A stretch of DNA of 64,000 bases from Hyphomonas sp. Mor2 (GTDB lineage Bacteria > Pseudomonadota > Alphaproteobacteria > Caulobacterales > Hyphomonadaceae): NCBI RefSeq assembly GCF_001854405.1, contig NZ_CP017718.1, positions 1,240,001-1,304,000 on the forward strand. The letters are read 5' to 3'. The notes beneath the pieces are model-generated. The model was given only the letters and a program-made list of their open reading frames with translations, searched no databases and was not told the DNA's origin. A program made the position numbers and the translations under genes. Shown here one piece after another: positions 52,094 to 61,105 of the stretch. Every line of letters starts with the position of its first letter. Position 1 is the stretch's first letter.

Positions 52094-53509
52094 ATGAGCG
52101 AAATGAAACCGATCCACATCATTGGCGGCGGCATGGCCGGGTCTGAAGCCGCCTGGCAAGCCGCGAACATGGGCGTGCCAGTCATCCTGCACGAAATGCG
52201 CGGCGTGAAAGGCACGGATGCGCACCAGACGGACAAATTGGCCGAACTGGTCTGTTCCAATTCCTTTCGATCGGATGATCATGAGCTGAACGCCGTCGGC
52301 GTCCTGCATGAAGAAATGCGCCGCGCCAATGGCATCATCATCCCAACCGCCGACAAGCACCAGGTTCCGGCAGGCAGCGCGCTTGCCGTGGATCGTGAGG
52401 GATTTGCAGAAGCTGTGACGGCGCAGTTGGAAGCGCATCCCCTCGTCACGATCAAACGAGAAGAGATCGCCGGGCTGCCACCAGAAGATTGGGACAGCGT
52501 CATCATCGCCACGGGGCCGCTCACCTCCATTCCGCTTGCTGAAGCGATCCGCGCCCATACCGGCGAAGAAGATCTGGCTTTTTTTGATGCGATTGCCCCG
52601 ATCGTCTATCTCGACAGTATCGATATGGACAAAGCCTGGCGACAGTCCCGCTATGACAAGCCTGGCCCGCACGGCGATACCGCCGCATACATCAACTGCC
52701 CATTGGATGAGGACCAGTACAATGCCTTCATCGACTCGTTGATTGAGGGCGAAAAGACCGAATTCAAGGATTGGGAAAAAGACACCCCCTATTTCGAAGG
52801 CTGCCTGCCAATCGAAGTCATGGCTGAGCGCGGCCGCGAAACGCTCCGCTTTGGACCGATGAAACCCGTCGGGCTGACAAATCCGCACAATCCGGAGGTC
52901 AAAGCCCATGCCATTGTTCAGCTGCGACAGGACAATGCCCTTGGCACGTTGTGGAACATGGTCGGGTTCCAGACCAAGCTCAAATACGGGGCTCAATCAG
53001 AGATTTTTCGCGCCATTCCAGGCCTGGAATCGGCGCAATTCGCTCGCCTTGGCGGGATTCACCGCAATACATTCCTGAATTCTCCGAAGCTTCTGGATGC
53101 GCGTCTACGCCTGAAATCCATGCCCCGCATTCGCTTTGCGGGACAGGTGACGGGCGTTGAGGGTTATGTCGAGAGCGCCGCGATGGGGCTCTTGGCTGGT
53201 CGGTTTGCGGCGGCTGAACGCCTGGGAAAAGATCTTGCCAATCCGCCTGAAACCACGGCGCTCGGGGCATTGGTGAAACACATCACCGGTGGTCACCTTG
53301 AAGGCAAGGCAAGTTTCCAGCCCATGAACATCAATTTCGGCCTGTTTCCCCCGGCCGATCCGGACAGTGTCCCGACCAAGGATCCTGAAACCGGTAAACG
53401 CCTGCGCGGCAAGGATAAAGGCCGGGCCAAGAAACGAGTCCAGGCTGCACGCGCGCTCCGGGAGGTTGATCAGTGGCTACGGGCACAAAGCCCCATGGTC
53501 GCGACCTGA
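52094..53509 (+). CDS. trmFO: Methylene-THF-tRNA (uracil-5-)-methyltransferase TrmFO
   Basis: A 471-residue flavoprotein that forms ribothymidine at position 54 in the tRNA T-loop with methylene-tetrahydrofolate as carbon source. The FAD fold starts at [15 protein letters not shown] (about residues 6-20), followed by [21 protein letters not shown] in parts ([10 protein letters not shown]) with a catalytic cysteine region, and [12 protein letters not shown]. The C-terminal [10 protein letters not shown] is typical. The start at 52094 or 52103 is possible. It is divergent from pmbA. Confidence 0.95.
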   Translation: MSEMKPIHIIGGGMAGSEAAWQAANMGVPVILHEMRGVKGTDAHQTDKLAELVCSNSFRSDDHELNAVGVLHEEMRRANGIIIPTADKHQVPAGSALAVDREGFAEAVTAQLEAHPLVTIKREEIAGLPPEDWDSVIIATGPLTSIPLAEAIRAHTGEEDLAFFDAIAPIVYLDSIDMDKAWRQSRYDKPGPHGDTAAYINCPLDEDQYNAFIDSLIEGEKTEFKDWEKDTPYFEGCLPIEVMAERGRETLRFGPMKPVGLTNPHNPEVKAHAIVQLRQDNALGTLWNMVGFQTKLKYGAQSEIFRAIPGLESAQFARLGGIHRNTFLNSPKLLDARLRLKSMPRIRFAGQVTGVEGYVESAAMGLLAGRFAAAERLGKDLANPPETTALGALVKHITGGHLEGKASFQPMNINFGLFPPADPDSVPTKDPETGKRLRGKDKGRAKKRVQAARALREVDQWLRAQSPMVAT

Positions 53510-53525
53510 CACCAAGACATATATC

Positions 53526-54143
53526 TTAGGTCGCTCCTCTTTTCTCGAAAAAGAACGGTAGGATAAGACGCGAGTCTTCAGGCGTTGTGCCAAATGATAT
53601 CCCGGCATCGTGCCATAAATACCCGCGGAAAATGGCCAGCCTATTGAATCGCATCGGAATCATCATCCGACGTTCCCATTTGTCGTGGTCATAGCCATCA
53701 TTCTGCAAGATCTCACGAACGGCAGTTTCTGTATTGCGGTAGCCCGCAGCCTGAGCCTGTCCCGGAAACGCTGGCGCCATTTCCAGACCGGTGGGTTTGT
53801 GGCGATAAAAATGCGTCCCCTCCTGACAGTGTTCGTCCAGGGTCAGATAAATGATCGCGGACCAGTGGCAGGTATCGATATGCACGTCTGCGCCGCTCTT
53901 ATCTCCCGCAAACGCAAGTCGCGGTATACCAAATGAGGTGCCTTTGGTTTGCGGTACCAGGGGTTCGTGCACAATCTGGCTGATCATTTGCGCAATATCC
54001 GGAAACCTCAATGCCTGCGCGGCATTGCGTCCTGGATAGATTTCACCTTCTCTGCGCGGCAGAAAATCAAGGCTCAGCGCCGCCTCGCGAACGCGGAGCG
54101 GTTCCGGTAGAAAATCGTCAATGACGATATGTGTCAGATGCAT
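53526..54143 (-). CDS. DUF6445-like protein, possible 2-oxoglutarate/iron oxygenase fold
   Basis: A 205-residue soluble protein. It contains an HxD-type segment (ADVHIDTCHWSAIIYL, about 88-103) and a later YLWHDAGISFGTTPEDSRLILP with a histidine followed at distance by an arginine, the order expected for a 2-oxoglutarate and Fe(II) oxygenase (His, Asp, His, Arg). It resembles DUF6445, which is often found near tryptophan halogenase and TonB receptor genes. The substrate is unknown. The start is unclear: ATG 54143 opens the domain, while ATG 54164 has a purine-rich stretch just before it. Confidence 0.7.
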   Translation of the reverse strand: MHLTHIVIDDFLPEPLRVREAALSLDFLPRREGEIYPGRNAAQALRFPDIAQMISQIVHEPLVPQTKGTSFGIPRLAFAGDKSGADVHIDTCHWSAIIYLTLDEHCQEGTHFYRHKPTGLEMAPAFPGQAQAAGYRNTETAVREILQNDGYDHDKWERRMMIPMRFNRLAIFRGYLWHDAGISFGTTPEDSRLILPFFFEKRGAT

Positions 54144-54235
54144 AGCGCGACCCGTGCTAAACATCTCTCCCCGCTGCTTACCTAACAGGCGTGTGCTGTG
54201 AAACAAGCTCCTTTTGCGTTTGCCATAGGCAGTTT

Positions 54236-55021
54236 ATGAGAGGTGTGGTGATTTTGCCGAATATCCCTGAGCTTTGGCGTTCTGAGCTATCTCGACCGGT
54301 TGCGAATGACCACAAATACACACGGGGGCATTCGGTCATCATCGGCGCCAGTAACTATACAGGTGCGACACGGCTTGCAGCCGCCGCCTGTTCGCGAATC
54401 GGCAGCGGACTGGTGACGGTGCTGAGCCCGGATCAAGCGCCGGTGTATCGCATGACCTTGCCAGCCGACATCATGGTGCGCGAAGGCTCATTGGCCGAAA
54501 TCAATCGCCCGTCCGTCATACTGGCGGGTCCCGGGGGATGCGATAATGCGGCAGCTGAGGCGATCCGAGAGTCCGATCCCAACCTCGGAGTCATATTGGA
54601 TGCGGATGCTATACGCCTTAGCGGGGCGCTGCGTCACAAAACCCGGATCGCGACTCCTCATGTCGGGGAGTTTCACAAATATTTCGGTGACTTGCCCTCT
54701 GATCCGGCTCCGAAACTGCGGGAGATTGCCAAGGCGCAGGGGGTCACGCTTGTTTTGAAAGGCGCCAAAACGTTCATCGCCGCGCCCGATGGGCGCTTGG
54801 CGGAGAACACACATGCCTCGCCCTACCTTGCCAAAGCCGGTAGCGGCGACATCCTGGCGGGCATGATTACCGGTTTGGTCGCGCAAGGCATGCCCGCCTT
54901 CGAGGCGGCATGTGCGGGCGTCTGGATGCACGGGGATGCAAGTTTGCGAGTGGGGCCTGGCCTCATTCCGCAGGACCTGATCGCCGAATTTCAAAACGTT
55001 CTGCGTGAATTGTTAGCCTAA
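54236..55021 (+). CDS. nnrD: ADP-dependent NAD(P)H-hydrate dehydratase
   Basis: A 261-residue metabolite-repair enzyme (carbohydrate kinase-like fold) that restores NAD(P)H from its hydrated form using ADP. Visible family blocks are HKYTRGHSVIIGAS (about 24-37), IGSGLVTVLSPD, ATPHVGEF and the nucleotide-binding AGSGDILAGMITGL (about 216-229). In many bacteria it is fused after an epimerase (NnrE/YjeF_N) domain; that domain is missing here. The 3' end overlaps the convergent GST gene by 9 bases. Confidence 0.92.
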   Translation: MRGVVILPNIPELWRSELSRPVANDHKYTRGHSVIIGASNYTGATRLAAAACSRIGSGLVTVLSPDQAPVYRMTLPADIMVREGSLAEINRPSVILAGPGGCDNAAAEAIRESDPNLGVILDADAIRLSGALRHKTRIATPHVGEFHKYFGDLPSDPAPKLREIAKAQGVTLVLKGAKTFIAAPDGRLAENTHASPYLAKAGSGDILAGMITGLVAQGMPAFEAACAGVWMHGDASLRVGPGLIPQDLIAEFQNVLRELLA

Positions 55022-55621
55022 ACGATTCACGACATTGCCGAAATGACGGCCAATATTGTCGTAGTCTTCTTGCGGCTTCCAGCGCATGACACCGCAGAAT
55101 CCGCAGGTCAGGAACAAGGTGATGTCTGCGATCGAGAATCGATCTGCTGCGATCCAGTCTTTCCCGGCCAGGTGTTGATCGAGCCGTTCGACGAATTTCT
55201 TTGCGCTCTTCTCGGCTTTGGCGGCAGCATCCGGCAATTGCGGGTTCTCCAGGGGCGCCATGACCGGATGCCCATTCCGAAACCAGGTCGCGAACTGAGC
55301 CATCATCATGAACTCGACCCGTCGATCCCACATCTCGATGAGGCCCTTCTCAAGCGCGTCATTTCCCATCAGGTTCGGGTCCGGGAACGTGTGTTCGAAA
55401 AAGCTGCAAATCGCCCGACTTTCAGTAATCGTCGTGCCATCGTCGAGGACTAGCACAGGCACTTGTGAGAACGGTGAGAGCTCGCGGTATTCAGGCTGCT
55501 TGTGCTCGCCTTTCATGATCGAAATCTCGACAATTTCGACTGCATCCAGCTTGCCCTTGGCCTTCAGGAAATTGTAAGTCCGTTCCGGATTGACGGCCTG
55601 GGGAGAGTGATAAAGTTTCAT
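55013..55621 (-). CDS. Glutathione S-transferase family protein
   Basis: A 202-residue cytosolic GST. An N-terminal thioredoxin-like domain (about 1-80) opens with KLYHSPQAVNPERTYNFLK and has the glutathione-binding VPVLVLDDGTTITESRAI (cis-Pro and Glu-Ser). The helical C-terminal domain includes YFVERLDQHLAGKDW-like KFVERLDQHLAGKDWIAADR and FSIADITLFL. It lies 24 bases downstream of a TonB receptor on the same strand. The specific substrate is unknown. Confidence 0.92.
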   Translation of the reverse strand: MKLYHSPQAVNPERTYNFLKAKGKLDAVEIVEISIMKGEHKQPEYRELSPFSQVPVLVLDDGTTITESRAICSFFEHTFPDPNLMGNDALEKGLIEMWDRRVEFMMMAQFATWFRNGHPVMAPLENPQLPDAAAKAEKSAKKFVERLDQHLAGKDWIAADRFSIADITLFLTCGFCGVMRWKPQEDYDNIGRHFGNVVNRLG

Positions 55622-55645
55622 CGTTAGTCCTGCCTTTTTCCTGAT

Positions 55646-57772
55646 TTATTTGAATGTTTTTCGAATTCCGAGGGTCACGTTGAGAGGCTCTCCCGGAAAG
55701 AAACGCTCATCGCCGAAGGCAAAGTCCGCTCGATCGGCATAAGTTTCATCGGTGAGATTACGAACGATAATAAAGGCCTCAAGGGCTTCACTGACTGCAA
55801 AATTTCCGCGCAGATTTGTCACCAGGTGCCCCGGATAATCCTGAGTATTGGCAGCGTTGGTGAAATACTCACCGACATAATCGGCAGACAGTTGCAGGCT
55901 GACATCATCGTTCGGCATCCAGGTGAGCGCCAGATTGGCGAGCCATTCCGGGGCGGTATCGATCTGATTGCCGTCCCGAATAATCTCATTTCCCGCCTCG
56001 CCAATCCGGTTGAACGTATAAGTCTGATCCGACCAGCTGACCGTGCCGCCGAGTGTGAGTTGATCGCTCAGGATCCAGTTTGCGGCGAGTTCAACGCCCT
56101 GATGTCGCGTCGAACCATCGGTGACATTGAGGCCATCAGAATCCCGAAAGAAGAAATTGTCCTTGTCAGCCGTGTAAGCCGCCAGGTCGAAGACCAGATC
56201 ACCGTCCGATAGCGCCCCACGCAGGCCCAACTCGAAACTGTCCAGCGTTTCCACTTCGGCCTCAGCCGTACCCTGACGCGACTGCAGGCGGTACAGGTCA
56301 CTCGCCTGCGGCGCACGACTCCCCCGCGCATAATTGGCGTAGACATCGAGTGTGCTGGACACCTCATAGACCAGACCAAGCTTTGGCGTGACGAAGTCGA
56401 AATCATCGGTTCGATCTGCGGGCACGTTAAACCGCCCATTCACGCCAACCGGCGCATCTGTGTCATAATCGTAAGTGTGCACCTCACCGCGCAGACCGCC
56501 AAACAAGGTCAGCTGATCAGACACTGCCAAGTCAATCTCGCCCCAAAGCGCGCCAACCTGCGTCTCTACTGTGTAGTCATAGTGCACCCCGACCGGAAAA
56601 CGTGTGTCGCCCGGAAAGAACCCAAAGGGCGCAGGTTGAGTTTCCTCCAGATACCCACTGGCCAGGTCGATATCTAGCCCCGCGCGCCACGTCAAAACCT
56701 CACTCGCTTGGCGTTCAAACCGGGTCATGATGCCAATCGCGCTGTGCCCGTTCTCTTCGAAGCCGCGATACGGCAGGAAGTGCTGACGAAAATCCATGTA
56801 CTGCGTGCGGGCGAACGGCGTGATCGAGAGTGTGCCGCCATATTGCTCGCGCTCAAGCCGGACAGCGCCCCGGGCCGCCCAGGCGTCTCGATAGGCGAGT
56901 GGATCATCATTCGCCTTTGCGATGTCTCGATCTTCATAGGCATCGGGGCCTTGTATGAAGTCCGCCGTCTCCTGTTCGAGATAGTTGGCTGAGCCCCATG
57001 CAGTGACATTCCAGCCCTGGAAGACCGTCTCAATAACGCCCGAGCCCTTGAGCTGGAATAAGCCGGTATCATCGCGCCAACCGACATCCTTTTGCGCGGA
57101 CAAGGAGGCGCGGCCGAGATACCCCTGATCGAAAATCAGATCTGTTTTGTAACGCCCGAGCGAGCCGTACGAGGCATTCACCTGCTTCAGCGCCTCGCCG
57201 CCTGGATCGGCCAGAATCACATTGATCAGGCCATGGACCGCGTTTGAGCCATATTTCGCAGACCCGGGGCCGCGAACGACTTCGATGGCTTCCGCCGTCT
57301 CATGATGCGGTTCCAGCAGACTGTTTACGTTTCCAAACGCCGGTGAGCGCGTTGGCACCCCATTCTCGAGGATCAGAAAACTGCCCTGCCCCGCTCCACC
57401 GGTCAGCACCGGGGACCGGATGGCGATCAAGTGCTCTTGTCCGGAATTGGTGTGGATGTTCACGCCAGGCAGCGTATTCAGGATTTCCGCGGGATGATCC
57501 GCAGAAATGCTCGTAATTGTATCGGCATCAATAATCGATACCGAGCCAGCGCCCAATGGGTTGCGGTCACCATAGGTCACGATCGTGGACAGCACACGAT
57601 TGGTCCGGCTGGGACAGAATGGAGACGACTCTTCCGCTGAAAGTCCGCGCGCTTCCAGACAGGCTATCCGGTCAGCTTCTACATCCCGTTGCGCCTCTTC
57701 ATAGGCGAACTGGGCCAGTGCCGGGCCGCTCAGAGACAGGCTGGCGGCGACCAGCCAAGAGGTACGTTTCAT
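55646..57772 (-). CDS. TonB-dependent receptor linked to a nucleoside carrier
   Basis: A 708-residue outer-membrane receptor. The signal peptide ends near PALAQF (about residue 21). The plug has ITSISADHPAEILNTLPGV, the receptor motif EAIEVVRGPGSAKYGSNAVHGLINVI, and the barrel closes at LNVTLGIRKTFK. A pair of cysteines lies in the mature N-terminus (ADRIACLEARGL and SPFCPSR). It starts 9 bases after the CNT nucleoside carrier gene, so both are probably one operon, and nucleosides are a reasonable guess for its cargo. That assignment is inference from context. Confidence 0.9.
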   Translation of the reverse strand: MKRTSWLVAASLSLSGPALAQFAYEEAQRDVEADRIACLEARGLSAEESSPFCPSRTNRVLSTIVTYGDRNPLGAGSVSIIDADTITSISADHPAEILNTLPGVNIHTNSGQEHLIAIRSPVLTGGAGQGSFLILENGVPTRSPAFGNVNSLLEPHHETAEAIEVVRGPGSAKYGSNAVHGLINVILADPGGEALKQVNASYGSLGRYKTDLIFDQGYLGRASLSAQKDVGWRDDTGLFQLKGSGVIETVFQGWNVTAWGSANYLEQETADFIQGPDAYEDRDIAKANDDPLAYRDAWAARGAVRLEREQYGGTLSITPFARTQYMDFRQHFLPYRGFEENGHSAIGIMTRFERQASEVLTWRAGLDIDLASGYLEETQPAPFGFFPGDTRFPVGVHYDYTVETQVGALWGEIDLAVSDQLTLFGGLRGEVHTYDYDTDAPVGVNGRFNVPADRTDDFDFVTPKLGLVYEVSSTLDVYANYARGSRAPQASDLYRLQSRQGTAEAEVETLDSFELGLRGALSDGDLVFDLAAYTADKDNFFFRDSDGLNVTDGSTRHQGVELAANWILSDQLTLGGTVSWSDQTYTFNRIGEAGNEIIRDGNQIDTAPEWLANLALTWMPNDDVSLQLSADYVGEYFTNAANTQDYPGHLVTNLRGNFAVSEALEAFIIVRNLTDETYADRADFAFGDERFFPGEPLNVTLGIRKTFK

Positions 57773-57781
57773 GTGGTGTAC

Positions 57782-59080
57782 TTAACTCCCGAAGAACAGG
57801 TTTGCAGGCAGCGCCCCCACAACCGCACCGGACAGACAGGTGGCCAGTGTCCCCGCGACCAGGGTTTTCCAGGCCAGCTCCAGAAAAGTGGTTCGGCGTT
57901 GCGGCTCGATAATCGACAACCCGCCGATCAGAATGCCGATCGACCCGAAATTGGCGAATCCGCAAATCGCGTGCGCAGTGATCATGGTCGACCGCTCTGA
58001 TAGGCCCTCTCCGCCCTCTCCTGCCAGTTGCAGGAAGGCGACAAACTCTGTGAGGACGGTCTTGATCCCGATCAGAGAGCCCGATTGCGCCGCTTCTGCC
58101 ATCGGCACGCCGACCATGTACATGATGGGGGCGAAGACCCAGCCTAGGACCCGCTCGATCGATAAGGGGGCGCCCCTGACGTCTGGCAGGGCGCCCAGCG
58201 CGGCATTGGCGAGATAGAGCAAGGCAAAAGCCGCAATCAGCATGGTGACGATATTGGCGAGGATTTTCAGTCCGTCCGACGCTCCGGTCGCGAAGGCGTC
58301 CATGGTCGATTCATATTCGAAGTCCGGCTCATGCGCGCGCAGTTTGGAGTCGACCGACTCCGGCACCATGACGAGCGCCAATGCGACCGCAGCGGGCGCA
58401 GCGATGAGCGAGGCCGCCAGCAGCTGCCCCAGGGCATTGGGCAGAACGTCTTTCAGGAACACGCCATACAACACGAGAACGCTGCCCGCGACCGTGGCAA
58501 AACCAGCGACCATGAGAATAAAAATCTCGGACCGCGACATGCCCTTCAGATAGGGTTTCACCAGCACTGGCGCTTCTGTCATGCCCATGAACACGTTGGC
58601 CGAGACGGCGAGTGAGGTCGCACCGCCGAGGCCCATGAATCGACGAAAAATGGATGCGAACCCTTTCGTCACCCAACGCAGTATGTGCCAATGCCATAAA
58701 ATGGCGGACAGAGCGGCAACAACGATAATCAGCGGTAGCAGTTGAACCGCGAAGATTACGCCGGTGTCTTCCGGTGGGAGCTGTGTTCTTTCGAATGCGA
58801 TCCAGTTGTCTGAGTTTCCAACCAGTTTCCCAAAAACAAATTCAGTTCCGTAGCGCGTGGCGGAAATAAGTTGATCTACGACCAGATTGGCCTTGAACAA
58901 TACCTCATCCCTGACAAATGGGATGCCAAACAAAATAAGGGCGAAAGCAAACTGGATCCCGACGGCTCCCAGGACGATCTTCCAGGGAAAGGCTTTCTTG
59001 TTTTCCGACAGGCCCCAGGCAATCGCGAAAATCATCGCTATACCAATAAACGCTCTCGCATTGTCCCAGCCCCATTCCAT
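57782..59080 (-). CDS. CNT-family nucleoside carrier (NupC type)
   Basis: A 432-residue inner-membrane carrier of the concentrative nucleoside transporter family with about ten hydrophobic helices. Typical segments are FIGIAMIFAIAWGLSENKKAF near the start (in part IGIAMIFAIAWGLSEN), NVFMGMTEAPVLVKPYL (substrate-binding loop, about 164-180) and ICGFANFGSIGILIGGLS (about 387-404). CNT carriers move nucleosides with protons or sodium. It heads a leftward operon with the TonB receptor and perhaps GST. Confidence 0.94.
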   Translation of the reverse strand: MEWGWDNARAFIGIAMIFAIAWGLSENKKAFPWKIVLGAVGIQFAFALILFGIPFVRDEVLFKANLVVDQLISATRYGTEFVFGKLVGNSDNWIAFERTQLPPEDTGVIFAVQLLPLIIVVAALSAILWHWHILRWVTKGFASIFRRFMGLGGATSLAVSANVFMGMTEAPVLVKPYLKGMSRSEIFILMVAGFATVAGSVLVLYGVFLKDVLPNALGQLLAASLIAAPAAVALALVMVPESVDSKLRAHEPDFEYESTMDAFATGASDGLKILANIVTMLIAAFALLYLANAALGALPDVRGAPLSIERVLGWVFAPIMYMVGVPMAEAAQSGSLIGIKTVLTEFVAFLQLAGEGGEGLSERSTMITAHAICGFANFGSIGILIGGLSIIEPQRRTTFLELAWKTLVAGTLATCLSGAVVGALPANLFFGS

Positions 59081-59121
59081 CAGCAGATCCTCACTTGGTC
59101 ATTTCCCTGAGAAAGGACTAA

Positions 59122-59140
59122 CCCGCTCTTTCGGAGCGGG
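59122..59140 (-). terminator. Possible terminator of the VOC gene
   Basis: A 7-bp stem (CCCGCTC / GAGCGGG) with a 5-base loop lies 25 bases after the stop of the VOC gene. In the minus direction it is followed by TTAGTCCTTTCTC, which is only moderately T-rich. Confidence 0.6.
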
Positions 59141-59165
59141 CCAGCCTTGTTGTCAGCATTGTGAC

Positions 59166-59534
59166 CTAGCCGAGTTTGCAGACGCAGATCTTATGGCCAT
59201 CCAGGTCGCGGAAATAGGCGCCATAAAAGCCGGGCACGCGTTGTCCTGGCTCACCATCGCCCGTCGCCCCCAGTTCAAGGGCTTTGGCATAGGCACGGTC
59301 GACCGTTTCCGTGTCTGCGACGCCCAAGGCGGGCATGACGCCATTGCCGCAGGTCGCTGTTTGTTCGTCATAGGGTCCGCCGACCGCCAGCATGGATTGC
59401 CCCTGCCCAGCGCTGTAAAAGTATAGGCGACCGTTATCAAACACCCGCTTCGCACCGATTTCGGGCATCCAGGCGTCATAGAACGCCGTGGCTTTTTCAG
59501 TATCGTTTGATCCAAGGGTGACATAGGCAAGCAT
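59166..59534 (-). CDS. VOC (glyoxalase/bleomycin-resistance) family protein
   Basis: A 122-residue cytoplasmic protein with two beta-alpha-beta-beta-beta units: MLAYVTLGSNDTEKATAFYDAWM at the start (in part LGSNDTEKATAFYDA) and VDRAYAKALELGATG with YFRDLDGHKICV at the end. VOC proteins bind a metal with His/Glu residues and act as isomerases or resistance proteins; the substrate is unknown. ATG 59534 (GGAG upstream) or ATG 59573 (GAGGGG upstream) are both possible starts. Confidence 0.85.
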   Translation of the reverse strand: MLAYVTLGSNDTEKATAFYDAWMPEIGAKRVFDNGRLYFYSAGQGQSMLAVGGPYDEQTATCGNGVMPALGVADTETVDRAYAKALELGATGDGEPGQRVPGFYGAYFRDLDGHKICVCKLG

Positions 59535-59687
59535 GGGAGTCTCCGTCTTCGGTTTGTGCGAGTTAGGCATCATGCCTTCCCCTCTGTGACAAGAGGTAAC
59601 GCAGCGTCGGCGCTTGACGTTTACGTCAGCGGATGGTGCAAGGCGTTCGCACTCGCACAATGCGTATAAGTTTTAGGAGACACACCC

Positions 59688-60602
59688 ATGTCCATTCGTT
59701 TTGATGATCGCGTCGCTATTGTAACCGGCGCCGGTGGCGGCCTCGGCAAGCAACACGCCCTGGAGCTCGCGCGTCGTGGCGCAAAAGTCGTGGTAAATGA
59801 CCTTGGTGGCTCAATGGACGGCACCGGCGGCAACTCTGCAGCCGCCGAGGAAGTCGTGTCTGAAATCAAGGCCTTAGGCGGCGAAGCGATCGCGAATGGC
59901 TCTTCTGTCGCAGACGATGCCGGCGTCAAAAAAATGATCGATGACACGATGAACGCCTTTGGCCGCATCGACATCATTATCGCGAATGCCGGAATTCTGC
60001 GCGATCGTTCCTTCTCAAAGATGACGACCGAGGACATCAATCTGGTGCTGGATGTCCACCTGCGCGGCTCATTCAAGCCGATTCACGCGGCCTGGAACAT
60101 CATGAAAGAGCAGAATTACGGCCGCATCGTCGTGACAACCTCTTCGACCGGGCTTTATGGCAATTTTGGTCAGGCAAACTATGGCGCTGCGAAACTCGGT
60201 GTTGTCGGCTTGATGAACACGCTGAAGATCGAAGGCGCGAAAAACAACATTAAGGTCAACACTGTATGCCCGATCGCGGCGACCCGGATGACGGAGGGCC
60301 TGATGTCTCCTGAGGCCCTCGCGCAGATAAAGCCAGAATTCGTGACGCCGGGTGTCATAAACCTGGTCAAAGAGGATGCGCCAACCGGTATGATCCTGTC
60401 AGCTGGCGCTGGCGCCTTCTCAATGGCGCAAATCGTTGAAACCAAAGGCGCTTTCGTCGGCCAGGGCGAGGCGCTGACGGCGGAAGCCGTTGCCGATAAA
60501 TGGGACCAGATCACCGACACATCCGTGCAAACGGCCTTCGACTCCGGTGCCGGTCACGGCGCCAATATTTTTGGCCGGGTCGCTGAAGCAGCCAAGGCCT
60601 GA
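59688..60602 (+). CDS. SDR oxidoreductase, 3-hydroxyacyl-CoA dehydrogenase-like (MFE-2 type)
   Basis: A 304-residue short-chain dehydrogenase. The NAD(P) motif is VTGAGGGLGKQHA (about residues 14-26) followed by VVNDLGGSMDGTGG, typical of the D-3-hydroxyacyl-CoA dehydrogenase of peroxisomal multifunctional enzyme type 2. The catalytic residues appear as Asn/Ser (TTSSTGLYGN), Tyr and Lys (YGAAKLG). It likely acts in fatty acid or steroid side-chain oxidation; no thioesterase or hydratase is adjacent. It has a TAGGAGA ribosome site and a strong terminator. Confidence 0.9.
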   Translation: MSIRFDDRVAIVTGAGGGLGKQHALELARRGAKVVVNDLGGSMDGTGGNSAAAEEVVSEIKALGGEAIANGSSVADDAGVKKMIDDTMNAFGRIDIIIANAGILRDRSFSKMTTEDINLVLDVHLRGSFKPIHAAWNIMKEQNYGRIVVTTSSTGLYGNFGQANYGAAKLGVVGLMNTLKIEGAKNNIKVNTVCPIAATRMTEGLMSPEALAQIKPEFVTPGVINLVKEDAPTGMILSAGAGAFSMAQIVETKGAFVGQGEALTAEAVADKWDQITDTSVQTAFDSGAGHGANIFGRVAEAAKA

Positions 60603-60631
60603 TTCTAGGGCAAATCATCACAAAACGTACG

Positions 60632-60670
60632 AAACCGGCGGCGGCCTATGGCCTCGCCGGTTTTTCTTTT
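60632..60670 (+). terminator. Rho-independent terminator of the SDR gene
   Basis: A 9-bp stem (AAACCGGCG / CGCCGGTTT) encloses a short inner stem (GGCC/GGCC) and is followed by TTTTTCTTTT. It lies 30 bases after the SDR stop. Confidence 0.92.
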
Positions 60671-60710
60671 CTATGCTGCAACTGGAAAAGGGACTGAAGG
60701 GGAGTACCCG

Positions 60711-61097
60711 ATGCGCGGACTATTCTTATCACTGAGCGCGGTTTTGCTGGCCGCCTGTGGTGGCGGCGACGCGCCCGAATCAGATGTCAGCGAACCTGAA
60801 GTAGTCGAAACCATTGTCGAGGAAGCGATCCCCGTGATCGATCCAACCGGCGAGGTCTGTGGCGGAATCGCGGGCCTGCAATGTCCCGCCGGGTATTTCT
60901 GTCAGCAGGAACCCGGTCAGTGCCTCGAAATTCTTGACGGCGCAGGGACATGCCAGGTCCGGCCAGAAGTCTGTACGCGAGAATATATGCCGGTCTGTGG
61001 GTGCGACGGGCAGACGTACAGCAATGCCTGTGAAGCGGCGGCTGCCGGTGCAAGCGTCGCGATTGAGGGCGAATGCGCGAGCCCGGACCTGCAATAG
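60711..61097 (+). CDS. Lipoprotein with a Kazal-type protease-inhibitor domain
   Basis: A 128-residue protein. The lipoprotein signal ends at LLAAC (Cys about residue 16) and an acidic linker (about 20-45) follows. A first Cys-rich segment (VCGGIAGLQCPAGYFC, about 49-64) precedes a Kazal-like domain with CTREYMPVCGCDGQTYSNAC (about 90-109) and a final cysteine in EGEC. Kazal domains block serine proteases. In a bacterial lipoprotein this may protect the cell surface from proteases, which is inference. A good ribosome site (AAGGGGAG) precedes it. Confidence 0.88.
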   Translation: MRGLFLSLSAVLLAACGGGDAPESDVSEPEVVETIVEEAIPVIDPTGEVCGGIAGLQCPAGYFCQQEPGQCLEILDGAGTCQVRPEVCTREYMPVCGCDGQTYSNACEAAAAGASVAIEGECASPDLQ

Positions 61098-61105
61098 ATA
61101 AATCT

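Noticed and set aside
52034-52996. Minus-strand open frame of 320 codons
   Set aside because: Antisense to trmFO; composition is that of a mirror frame and no domain is visible.
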